Positions 18,013-25,289 of a stretch of DNA of 64,000 nt are shown here, piece after piece. The stretch comes from JADKIH01 sp031417395 (GTDB taxonomy: Bacteria > Bacteroidota > Bacteroidia > AKYH767-A > 2013-40CM-41-45), in contig JANOVM010000070.1 of NCBI GenBank assembly GCA_031417395.1, forward strand, positions 62,001-126,000, written 5' to 3'. Every line of letters starts with the position of its first letter. Within the stretch, counting starts at the first letter, position 1. The position numbers and the translations under genes were made by a program. The notes beneath the pieces were generated by a model. The model ran no database searches. It was not told where the DNA came from and was given only the letters and a program-made list of their open reading frames with translations.

Positions 18013-18117
18013 ATGACGTGGTTCACTACTATTGCAATGATTATTTACATTATAGGATTTCTATTCCTAATAATGGAAACTCAAAAGGCAAATAAAAAAA
18101 CAAGCGGAAGCAAATAA
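18013..18117 (+). CDS. Possible 34-residue single-pass membrane peptide
   Basis: ATG at 18013 opens a short frame (MTWFTTIAMIIYIIGFLFL, then a polar METQKANKKTSGSK tail). It has one hydrophobic segment of about 18 residues and a lysine-rich end that would sit in the cytoplasm. It begins 11 bases after the propeller stop and ends two bases before the convergent AIM24 stop, so it fills the gap exactly. Membrane peptides of this kind are often accessory subunits, but no family is recognised. No strong ribosome-binding site is seen, so the case rests on composition and fit. Confidence 0.42.
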   Translation: MTWFTTIAMIIYIIGFLFLIMETQKANKKTSGSK

Positions 18118-18119
18118 AA

Positions 18120-18878
18120 TTAATCGCGGCCGCTTATAATTCCGCCGAGTAATCCGCCTATCCCTCTGGACTCGTCTTTTCTTCCGAGAAAACCGGAAGC
18201 AGAAGCGATTCTGTCCGCAAGCCTTGAAAAAGGCAATGTCTGGAGATAAACGATTCCGGGCCCTTTTAATTGAGCAAAGAATAATCCTTCGCCGCCGAAA
18301 AGGACATTCTTAAATCCACCAATGAATTGAATGTCATAATCGACAGTTGGCTGAAAAGCAACAAGGCAACCGGTATCAACCCGAAGACGTTCATTATCCT
18401 TTAACACCTTTTTGATTATGGTCCCGCCTGCATGAATAAAGGCCTTGCCATCACCGGATAAACGCTGAAGTATAAAACCTTCTCCACCAAAAAATCCTGC
18501 TCCTAACTTTTTGGTAAATTCAACATTAATTTCTACACCTTGTGCAGCACATAAAAAACCATCGCGTTGGCAAAGAAAGCTCCCTCCTAATTCGGATAAA
18601 TTCAAGGGAATAATTTTACCCGGATACGGTGCTGCAAATGTCACCGTTCTTCGCATAGAACCATTATTTAGGAAACTGGTAATAAAGAAATTTTCACCGG
18701 AAACAATTCTTTTTAATCCCTGAAAAATACCGCCCTCTGAAGATGTCTGCATTTGAATGTCATCTTCCATGCTTAGCATGGCTCCTATTTCGGCTCTGAC
18801 AGCTTCTGATGGATCCAGGGTTATTTCAACGGCCTGCATGTCATCACCAAGGATAGTGTAGTCTATATCGTGAGCCAT
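18120..18878 (-). CDS. AIM24 / TIGR00266 family protein
   Basis: A 252-residue glycine-rich beta protein of the AIM24 (TIGR00266) family. Landmarks are VRAEIGAMLSMEDDIQMQT, FFGGEGFILQRLSGDGKAF, HAGGTIIKKVL and the final FGGEGLFFAQLKGPG segment. Relatives occur in bacteria, archaea and mitochondria, but the biochemical role is not established. There is no signal peptide. It is translated six bases after the phosphohexomutase gene and so is almost certainly in one operon with it. Confidence 0.9.
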   Translation of the reverse strand: MAHDIDYTILGDDMQAVEITLDPSEAVRAEIGAMLSMEDDIQMQTSSEGGIFQGLKRIVSGENFFITSFLNNGSMRRTVTFAAPYPGKIIPLNLSELGGSFLCQRDGFLCAAQGVEINVEFTKKLGAGFFGGEGFILQRLSGDGKAFIHAGGTIIKKVLKDNERLRVDTGCLVAFQPTVDYDIQFIGGFKNVLFGGEGLFFAQLKGPGIVYLQTLPFSRLADRIASASGFLGRKDESRGIGGLLGGIISGRD

Positions 18879-18884
18879 GATAAA

Positions 18885-20303
18885 TTAATTAGTGTTTAAA
18901 AGAGTATGCTCTGCAGCTTTTAGTATTTCCAAAGCACCTTGCCGGGTTGGAGATTCGGCATATGCACGAAGAACAGGTTCTGTACCGGAGGCACGGATTA
19001 AAAGCCATTCCGTATTCGTATCGTCAAAAAAGTACTTATATCCGTCAAGATTTTCTATCCGATGAATTTTGTATTTTCCGAAAGCATTATAAGAATTGCT
19101 TGCCGTATTTTTTACAATTGTATTTTTAACTTCTTCTTTTAAGTGCATGTCATTCCTTTCAAAAGAAAAAGGACCGACAATTTCATAAATCTCTTTTATA
19201 AGGTCGTTCAATTTTTTACCGCTCTTTGCCATGAATTCCCAAATAACGAGTCCCATCCATATTCCATCCCGTTCCGGAATATGATTCTTAATTGCTATAC
19301 CACCGCTTTCTTCTCCGCCAAGAAGGACGTCTTCGTTAATCATAATTTCACAGATATATTTGAATCCAATCTTAACGGTTTCCATTGGGAGTCCATAATG
19401 CTTACAAAGTTTTTCCACTTTAGGAGTAGTACTGAAAGCTGTACATACTTTACCTTTCATCCCTTTGTATTTTACAAGGTAATGGATTAATAAAAGAATG
19501 ATATGATGGGAATCAATAAAATCACCTTTGCCATCGTACATGCCAATTCTATCAGCATCTCCGTCGGTAACCAGACCGCAATCAATAGTTCCATTCTTGC
19601 GAATCATTTCACTGAATTCAGTGAGATTTTTATGAATGGGTTCCGGGGCTTGTCCCATAAATCCGGGATTGTAATCACAGTGAAGTTTAATTATATCCGG
19701 AAACAACTTCTTCATAACATTTTGTCCGGAACCATACATTGCATCATATGCAAAATGCAAACCGGAATTGCGAATTGCCTTTAGGTCAAAATTCTTTTCT
19801 ACATGACTAATATATTCGCTTTCCAGATCGACATAAGTCAACATATTATTCTTCTTAATATCATCTATAGAAGAATTTTCATAATTCAAGGAACAGCGAT
19901 CCGGAATCATATCTTCTATTTCCTGAACCATTGAAGGCTTAAGCGGACCTCCGTAGGATCCTTTTAATTTAAAACCATTATAAGAAGGTGGATTGTGAGA
20001 AGCGGTTATTATGATACCCAGATCACATTTATGTTGAACAGCTCCCAATGAAATCATGGGAGTTGAAACAAAGCCTTTTGCTAACAATACTTTTACCCCC
20101 TTACCTGCCAAAACCTTTGCAACTGTTTCAGCAAAAAGTTCGCCAGCAAAACGAACATCGTGGCCGACAATTACTACGGGCGCTTTATTGTTCTTCAATA
20201 ACCAGTTTGCACATGCCTCGCTTACACGAGCAACGTTATCTACTGTAAATTCTTTTGCAATTATGGCTCTCCAGCCATCTGTTCCAAATTTAATTTTTTC
20301 CAT
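18885..20303 (-). CDS. Phosphoglucomutase/phosphomannomutase family enzyme
   Basis: Moves phosphate between C1 and C6 of a hexose through a phosphoserine, in the cytoplasm. The active-site serine is in ITASHNPPSYNGFKLKGSYG (about residue 102). The magnesium loop is DGDADRIGMYD, the sugar-recognition loop GGEESGGIAI with ERDGIW, and the phosphate-binding end RASGTEPVLRAYAES. Length (472) and layout fit the phosphohexomutase family. Whether glucose, mannose or glucosamine phosphate is preferred cannot be decided from the motifs. It is the first gene of a two-gene operon with AIM24. Confidence 0.93.
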   Translation of the reverse strand: MEKIKFGTDGWRAIIAKEFTVDNVARVSEACANWLLKNNKAPVVIVGHDVRFAGELFAETVAKVLAGKGVKVLLAKGFVSTPMISLGAVQHKCDLGIIITASHNPPSYNGFKLKGSYGGPLKPSMVQEIEDMIPDRCSLNYENSSIDDIKKNNMLTYVDLESEYISHVEKNFDLKAIRNSGLHFAYDAMYGSGQNVMKKLFPDIIKLHCDYNPGFMGQAPEPIHKNLTEFSEMIRKNGTIDCGLVTDGDADRIGMYDGKGDFIDSHHIILLLIHYLVKYKGMKGKVCTAFSTTPKVEKLCKHYGLPMETVKIGFKYICEIMINEDVLLGGEESGGIAIKNHIPERDGIWMGLVIWEFMAKSGKKLNDLIKEIYEIVGPFSFERNDMHLKEEVKNTIVKNTASNSYNAFGKYKIHRIENLDGYKYFFDDTNTEWLLIRASGTEPVLRAYAESPTRQGALEILKAAEHTLLNTN

Positions 20304-20453
20304 AGTGTTATTAATTATAAACTTGAATTTTTTTCAAGCTGCAATTCTAATATTTTATTACTTTTCAATTTGAACGGGAATGAAAAATAAAGTTGCAAAA
20401 TAAGTAATAATATTGTTTTTTAACTCAAAAATGAAGAAATTCAATGAAAATAA

Positions 20454-21503
20454 TCATGATGTAATACCTTTCTTATCTAGCGCTTTTTGAAACCTTCTTG
20501 CATTAATTAAATGCTGATTATAGGTTGATGCAAAACTGTGATAGCCTGAAAAATCTTCGCGCGCGCAAAAATACATATACTTATGAGTAGTATAATTTAA
20601 AACTGCATCAATAGATGATGAAGTAGGAAGACAAATCGGGCCCGGAGGTAATCCTTTGTACTTATAAGTATTGTAAGGAGAATCAATGGCTTTATAAACA
20701 TTTAAAACCCTGTTAATTGAAAAATCACCTAAAGCAAAAACCAGTGTAGGGTCCGCTTCAAGCTTCCAGTCCTTTTTAAAACGATTAATATAAACTCCTG
20801 CAATGACGGGCTTTTCATCATTTTTATTTGTTTCCATTTGTACTATAGAAGCCAGGACAGAAATCTGTATGGGAGTAAAATTTATTTTTCTTGCCTGAAT
20901 CATTCTTTGAGCAGTCCAAAATTTATCATACTCTTTTTTCATCCGCATGATTAATTTGTCTGCAGAGGTGTTCCAGTAAAACTCATATGTGTTCGGAATA
21001 AACAATGAAAATATGTTATCCGGTGAAAACCCAATTCTTTTTGTGTAGTCCGCATCATTCATCAGGTTTAACAGAGCTTGTTGACCGGCTTCAACCTGTT
21101 CGCTGATTTTTTGAGCCAACTGTTCTTTGGTTCTGATATTGTTAAATGTTACCTTAACAGGTACTTGTTTTCCGGATCTTAATAGAGCAATGAGATTCTT
21201 ATTATTCATCCGTGGTTTCAGAAGATATTTACCCGGCTTAATGCGAGTTTCGTATTTCATTTGATGGGCAGTCCATCGAAAAGACTTTTCGTCTAAAAGA
21301 AGATTACTGGATTTCAATGTTTGAACTACATCTTCAAATGTTGAATTAGTGTGGATGTATAAGAATTGATCCTTTTCTTTAACACCTGTAATATTTGCAG
21401 TAAACAACTTTTTATAAATAATTATCCCCATAACTGCCACAACAAGAACAAGAACTGCGACAGTTCCCCAAGCAAAACGTGTTATGGTTTTTCTACTTTT
21501 CAT
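20454..21503 (-). CDS. mltG: Endolytic peptidoglycan transglycosylase MltG
   Basis: Cuts nascent glycan strands at the inner membrane and so sets their length. One N-terminal membrane helix lies at about residues 10-30, followed by a LysM-like linker and the YceG/MltG domain. The catalytic region is SVLASIVQMETNKNDEKPVI, with the conserved glutamate near residue 222. LEADPTLVFALGD and YKGLPPGPICLP follow, both typical of the family. At 349 residues it has normal length. It lies 150 bases from the phosphohexomutase gene on the same strand. Confidence 0.93.
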   Translation of the reverse strand: MKSRKTITRFAWGTVAVLVLVVAVMGIIIYKKLFTANITGVKEKDQFLYIHTNSTFEDVVQTLKSSNLLLDEKSFRWTAHQMKYETRIKPGKYLLKPRMNNKNLIALLRSGKQVPVKVTFNNIRTKEQLAQKISEQVEAGQQALLNLMNDADYTKRIGFSPDNIFSLFIPNTYEFYWNTSADKLIMRMKKEYDKFWTAQRMIQARKINFTPIQISVLASIVQMETNKNDEKPVIAGVYINRFKKDWKLEADPTLVFALGDFSINRVLNVYKAIDSPYNTYKYKGLPPGPICLPTSSSIDAVLNYTTHKYMYFCAREDFSGYHSFASTYNQHLINARRFQKALDKKGITS

Positions 21504-21597
21504 GAAAGCGAAAATAGTTTAAAAAGATAAAAAACGGTAAGGATTAATGTTAACAATTAATTCACCTGCAGGTAATGCCTCTTTAACACCACTAACG

Positions 21598-21605
21598 TAA
21601 TTTTG
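21598..21605 (+). promoter_or_regulatory. Promoter -7 element of the response-regulator pair
   Basis: TAATTTTG matches TAnnTTTG and lies 11 bases before the ATG of the first regulator. The -33 position reads TTTAAC rather than TTG. A TTAACAAT element at 21550-21557 is identical to one upstream of the phosphate porin. Confidence 0.5.
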
Positions 21606-21616
21606 AAAGAAAATTA

Positions 21617-21991
21617 ATGGAAAATCGAAAGAAAGTACTTATTGTCGATGATGAACAAGATGTTGTAGAAATTTTAAGCTATAATTTGAATAAAGCCAAT
21701 TTTGAAGTCTTTACTGCTTACAATGGTAATGAAGCAATTGATTCAGCACTGAATAATTTACCTGATTTAATAATAATGGATGTTCGAATGCCTGGTATGA
21801 CGGGAATTGAAGCTTGCAGAATGATGCGAGGATCTGAAACATTAAAAAAGACTCCCATATTGTTTCTAACAGCTGATTCCGATGAATATACATCATTGAA
21901 TGCTTTAGAGGCCGGAGGGAGTCATTTTGTTACCAAACCTATCCGACCTTCCATTCTCTTAAGTATGATTAAAGAGTTATTTAAAAGCTAA
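21617..21991 (+). CDS. Stand-alone receiver-domain response regulator
   Basis: A 124-residue protein made of a single CheY-like receiver domain with no output domain. All five key residues are present: acidic pair Asp11/Asp12, phosphorylation site Asp55 (LIIMDVRMPG), Thr85 and Lys107 (VTKPI). It should accept phosphate from a histidine kinase, but no kinase gene is in the window. It lies 28 bases upstream of a PhoB-like regulator with a damaged receiver, which points to joint function. It could act as a phosphorelay intermediate like Spo0F or by binding its neighbour. That is inference. Confidence 0.93.
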   Translation: MENRKKVLIVDDEQDVVEILSYNLNKANFEVFTAYNGNEAIDSALNNLPDLIIMDVRMPGMTGIEACRMMRGSETLKKTPILFLTADSDEYTSLNALEAGGSHFVTKPIRPSILLSMIKELFKS

Positions 21992-22019
21992 ACAAGTTTA
22001 AACTTAAAAGATAAAAATT

Positions 22020-22688
22020 ATGGTTTGGGTTGTAACAGATAAAAAGAGTGAATTTATTGATTTGACGGAAGAACTTTCTAAACTGAACTACTCTTCAAAG
22101 TACTTTAAAAATAGTTCCGAGGCCATTAAAAATCTATCTCAAGAGAAACCTGAAGCGTTTATTATAGATGCTGATCAATCCTTTATTTCAAGTTTTGAAT
22201 TTTGTTGGCTACTTAAAACAACAACAGATTTTAAGAAAATTAAAGTTTTTGTTTTTTCAAAAAATCAGGACGAAGCCATTGAGATCAAAGCATTTGAAAG
22301 TGGTGCTGATGATTTTATCCGAAAACCAATACGTGAAAAATCGGTTACAAAAAGAATATATTCCAGGCTAAAGCCATCCTCTACAATTTCCAAAATTACA
22401 ATACAAACAGAAGGAAAGGCAAATCTGATAATTGACAAAGAGTCCTATAGCGTGCAATTAAATGAAATACCCATAACTCTTTCTAAGAAGGAATTCGAAT
22501 TACTTTATTTAATGGCAGAGCATCCGGGCCGAATTTATACAAGGGAAGAAATCTTCGATAAAGTATGGAAGAAGATACCGGTAAAAAAGGACCGTACCAT
22601 TGATGTTCATATTTTAAGGCTTAGAAAAAAAATTGGATCAGACTTTTTTTCTACACAAAAAGGGATAGGATACAGGTTTTGCGCATAA
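22020..22688 (+). CDS. OmpR/PhoB-type DNA-binding regulator with degenerate receiver
   Basis: A 222-residue regulator. The winged-helix DNA-binding domain (about 125-222) is intact: LSKKEFELLYLMAEHPG, TREEIFDKVW, RTIDVHILRLRKKIG and GIGYRF. The receiver (about 1-115) is unusual. The acidic pocket is reduced to one aspartate (VVTDKKS), Asp50 stands at the phosphorylation site (FIIDAD), the switch residue is Ser80 and the lysine is Lys102. Loss of one metal-binding acid should weaken normal phosphorylation. Its place directly before the phosphate porin and pst genes suggests that it fills the PhoB role here. Confidence 0.88.
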   Translation: MVWVVTDKKSEFIDLTEELSKLNYSSKYFKNSSEAIKNLSQEKPEAFIIDADQSFISSFEFCWLLKTTTDFKKIKVFVFSKNQDEAIEIKAFESGADDFIRKPIREKSVTKRIYSRLKPSSTISKITIQTEGKANLIIDKESYSVQLNEIPITLSKKEFELLYLMAEHPGRIYTREEIFDKVWKKIPVKKDRTIDVHILRLRKKIGSDFFSTQKGIGYRFCA

Positions 22689-22792
22689 TTTATATACTAT
22701 TGATATTTAGTTATTTATATAAATACATGTGCTATTTTAGAGCATTATGTTACATTAAATAAACAAAAGGATAAGCTAAAAACTCTATTAAT

Positions 22793-22830
22793 TTAACAAT
22801 AGCTTAATATTAAACAAACCATACGTTAAC
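22793..22830 (+). promoter_or_regulatory. Candidate regulator-binding repeats upstream of the phosphate porin
   Basis: TTAACAAT (22793-22800) and TTAATATT (22804-22811) begin 11 bases apart, about one helical turn. A third TTAAC starts at 22826, exactly two more turns on. Direct repeats at this pitch are how PhoB/OmpR-type dimers bind. A similar array, TTAA at 25244 and 25254 and TTAC at 25265, overlaps the pstC promoter. This is inference from spacing in an AT-rich background. Confidence 0.35.
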
Positions 22831-22866
22831 CATGAGGTTGTTTCTTTGAGAAAAAAATAATCAAAC

Positions 22867-24306
22867 ATGAAACGGAGAAAACTACTTACAATTACATTAT
22901 CATTAATGCTCTTAACAATTTTTCAAATCAAAGGACAAGAAAACACTGATACACTGCCAAGAACCGTGGAAGGTATTTTAAATACCCTTGATGTAAAGAA
23001 TCGTTTAAAATTCAGCGGCTACATTCAGGCTCAATACCAGGTAGCTGATTCAGGGGGTACAAAAAGTTTTGCGGGTGGTGACTTTGAAAATGGAGTTGAT
23101 AAAAGATTTTATTTACGACGCGGAAGAATAAAATTCCAATACGATGCAGCAGCGGGTGAAAAAGGCTGGTCAACTTCACAGTATGTATTGCAATTTGATA
23201 TTTCTCAGAAAGGCTTAACAATAAAAGATGTTTATGCAAAATTTACTGATCCCTGGTCAGGTTGGTTTTCAGTAACAGCAGGTATGCAAAACAGACCCTT
23301 TGGATATGAAATAGTTTACTCATCAGCATTGCGTGAATCACCTGAGCGTGGTAGAATGTCACAAATAATATTTCCGAATGAAAGAGATCTGGGAGCCATG
23401 TTAACTATTCAGGCTCCTAAAACATCACGCTGGAATTGGATAAAATTAGATGTTGGAATGTTTAATGGCACAGGTGCTCCGAGTGCCGGCGTAAACACAA
23501 GTGATTTTGATAAATTTAAAGATATTATCGGACATTTAGCAATTACCCGTTCAACTAAATCTGAAAGAGTAAAATGGGGATTAGGTGCATCGTTTTATGA
23601 TGGCGGTTTCAGACAAGATTCTTCTGATCGTTACAAATTCGGGTCTGATAGTTTAGGTGTTAAAGGATTTATTATAGACCAGAAAAATACCGTTGTTAGT
23701 ACTTTTATTAATAACCGCGATAAAACAAAAAGAAGTTATGTTGGTTTTGACGGTCAGGTGAGTATTGATTGGTTTTTGGGATTGACAACTATAAGAGGAG
23801 AATATATTCAAGGAGAGCAACCGGCAGATTCAAGTTCATCTACAAGTTTATCTTCTGCTATTCAACAACCTTCTACAAAAACAACCTATACAACAACTAT
23901 TAATTCAAGTACTGGTGCTGCTACAACTACAGCGACAACAGTAAATACAACATCAACAAGATATGTATATATCCGTAAATTCAACGGTGCATATTTCTAC
24001 TTACTTCAAAACATTGGTCAATCACCATGGCAAGCCATCGTAAAATACGATTGGTATGATGCAAATACAGACCTAAAAGGAGATGAAATAGGCCAAGGTG
24101 TTAAAAAAACAGGATTTCAAAAGAGTAATGCAACTGATTTAAAATACACAACTCTTGGATTGGGTCTTGCGTATCGTTGGGACGCCAATGTAAAAATCAC
24201 AGGTTATTATGATATGGTAAAAAATGAAACAAGTTCAAATTTAAGCGGTTACACAAAGGATCTACTTGACAATGTCTTTACCCTGCGTGTTCAGGTAAAA
24301 TTCTAA
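22867..24306 (+). CDS. Phosphate-selective porin (OprO/OprP type)
   Basis: A 479-residue outer-membrane beta-barrel with a signal peptide ending near GQE. It resembles the OprO/OprP porin family: FSGYIQAQYQVADSGG at the first strand, KRFYLRRGRIKFQYDA, VTAGMQNRPFGYEIVYSS and the closing aromatic strand VFTLRVQVKF. These porins admit phosphate or polyphosphate to the periplasm, and the position just before pstS supports this. Residues about 316-365 are a low-complexity insert of serine, threonine and alanine, probably a surface loop. It is the first gene of the phosphate transport unit and lies 39 bases before pstS. Confidence 0.88.
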   Translation: MKRRKLLTITLSLMLLTIFQIKGQENTDTLPRTVEGILNTLDVKNRLKFSGYIQAQYQVADSGGTKSFAGGDFENGVDKRFYLRRGRIKFQYDAAAGEKGWSTSQYVLQFDISQKGLTIKDVYAKFTDPWSGWFSVTAGMQNRPFGYEIVYSSALRESPERGRMSQIIFPNERDLGAMLTIQAPKTSRWNWIKLDVGMFNGTGAPSAGVNTSDFDKFKDIIGHLAITRSTKSERVKWGLGASFYDGGFRQDSSDRYKFGSDSLGVKGFIIDQKNTVVSTFINNRDKTKRSYVGFDGQVSIDWFLGLTTIRGEYIQGEQPADSSSSTSLSSAIQQPSTKTTYTTTINSSTGAATTTATTVNTTSTRYVYIRKFNGAYFYLLQNIGQSPWQAIVKYDWYDANTDLKGDEIGQGVKKTGFQKSNATDLKYTTLGLGLAYRWDANVKITGYYDMVKNETSSNLSGYTKDLLDNVFTLRVQVKF

Positions 24307-24345
24307 ACAATAAATAAACAACAATTAAATACTAAAAAAGAAAAA

Positions 24346-25176
24346 ATGAAAAAAATAATTTTAATAGTAGCCATAGCGTTCACCGCTATATCGTTCACCG
24401 CTATTTCAACAAAAGCACAAAAAATCGTAATCAAAGGCAGTGATACGGTATTACCACTTGCACAAAAGGAAGCCGAATTATACATGAAAAAGAATGCCGG
24501 AAAATCCGTAACAGTAATTGGAGGAGGAAGCGGTGTAGGTCTTGCTGCTTTAGTAGACAACGCAACTGACATAGCAATGTCATCCCGAAAAATAAAAATG
24601 GATGAGCGTATGAAAATGCAAGATGCCGGTCGTGCCTATAAAGAAGTAATTGTAGCGAACGATGCATTATCGGTAATTGTAAATCCACAAAACAAAGTTT
24701 CACAATTAACCCGTCAGCAAATAGAGGGAATTTACACCGGTAAAATTAAAAACTGGAAAGAAGTAGGCGGAGACGATATGACGATTGTGGTTTACTCACG
24801 TGAAACAAGCTCAGGAACCTATGAGTTCTTCAAAGACCACGTATTAAACAGAAAAAATTACGCATCATCTGTTCTTAACATGCCGGCGACCGGTGCAATC
24901 ATTCAGTCGGTAAGTCAGACAAAAGGAGCCATTGGTTATGTAGGACTTGCTTACATGACGAAAGAAGTAAAAGATATAGCAGTTTCTTATGACGGAAAAA
25001 AATTCGTTTTAGGTTCTATAGCTACTGCTAAGGATAAAACTTACCCAATTGTTCGACCGCTATACTTTTACTATCCTACAGCAAAAGAAGCAAGTGTAAA
25101 AGCATTTATTGATTATATTTTATCACCGGAAGGACAAAAAATTGTTGATGAAGTTGGCTACGTATCTTTAAAATAG
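24346..25176 (+). CDS. pstS: Phosphate ABC transporter substrate-binding protein
   Basis: Captures phosphate in the periplasm and hands it to PstCA. The signal peptide (about 1-24) contains a short repeat, FTAIS twice, coded by nearly identical DNA. Phosphate-binding segments are GSDTVLP (about 31-37), GGGSGVGL (59-66), SSR (79-81) and SRETSSGTYEFF (151-162). At 276 residues it is of the short PstS class. Residues about 108-150 (IVNPQNKVSQLTRQQ, KIKNWKEVGG) are matched by a domain inside PstC from this operon. Confidence 0.94.
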   Translation: MKKIILIVAIAFTAISFTAISTKAQKIVIKGSDTVLPLAQKEAELYMKKNAGKSVTVIGGGSGVGLAALVDNATDIAMSSRKIKMDERMKMQDAGRAYKEVIVANDALSVIVNPQNKVSQLTRQQIEGIYTGKIKNWKEVGGDDMTIVVYSRETSSGTYEFFKDHVLNRKNYASSVLNMPATGAIIQSVSQTKGAIGYVGLAYMTKEVKDIAVSYDGKKFVLGSIATAKDKTYPIVRPLYFYYPTAKEASVKAFIDYILSPEGQKIVDEVGYVSLK

Positions 25177-25202
25177 TCTTAGATAAGAAATAAGGTTTTA
25201 TT

Positions 25203-25237
25203 AAACGACAGCGGTGATTTTTCACTGCTGTTCGTTT
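25203..25237 (+). terminator. Hairpin between pstS and pstC
   Basis: AAACGACAGCGGTGA pairs with TCACTGCTGTTCGTTT across a TTTT loop, with one bulged base and one G-U pair. No T run follows. It probably stabilises the pstS mRNA end or gives partial termination, which would allow more PstS than permease to be made. Confidence 0.6.
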
Positions 25238-25250
25238 ATTAAATTAACGA

Positions 25251-25283
25251 TTGTTAAATAATTGTTACAAATGAGTAAATTTG
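25251..25283 (+). promoter_or_regulatory. Internal promoter of pstC
   Basis: TTG (25251-25253), a 22-base spacer and TAAATTTG (25276-25283) match both promoter elements. The -7 element covers the TTG codon at 25281, so translation is unlikely to begin there. The GTG at 25290 lies only six bases beyond the element, giving a nearly leaderless mRNA. Confidence 0.7.
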
Positions 25284-25289
25284 CTTTCT

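Noticed and set aside
19143..19490. A 115-codon plus-strand frame opposite the phosphohexomutase
   Set aside because: It is the shadow of a well-supported gene on the other strand.
25281..25289. TTG at 25281 as the start of pstC
   Set aside because: The codon is part of the -7 promoter element TAAATTTG, so it would lie upstream of the transcription start. GTG 25290 gives a natural N-terminus.
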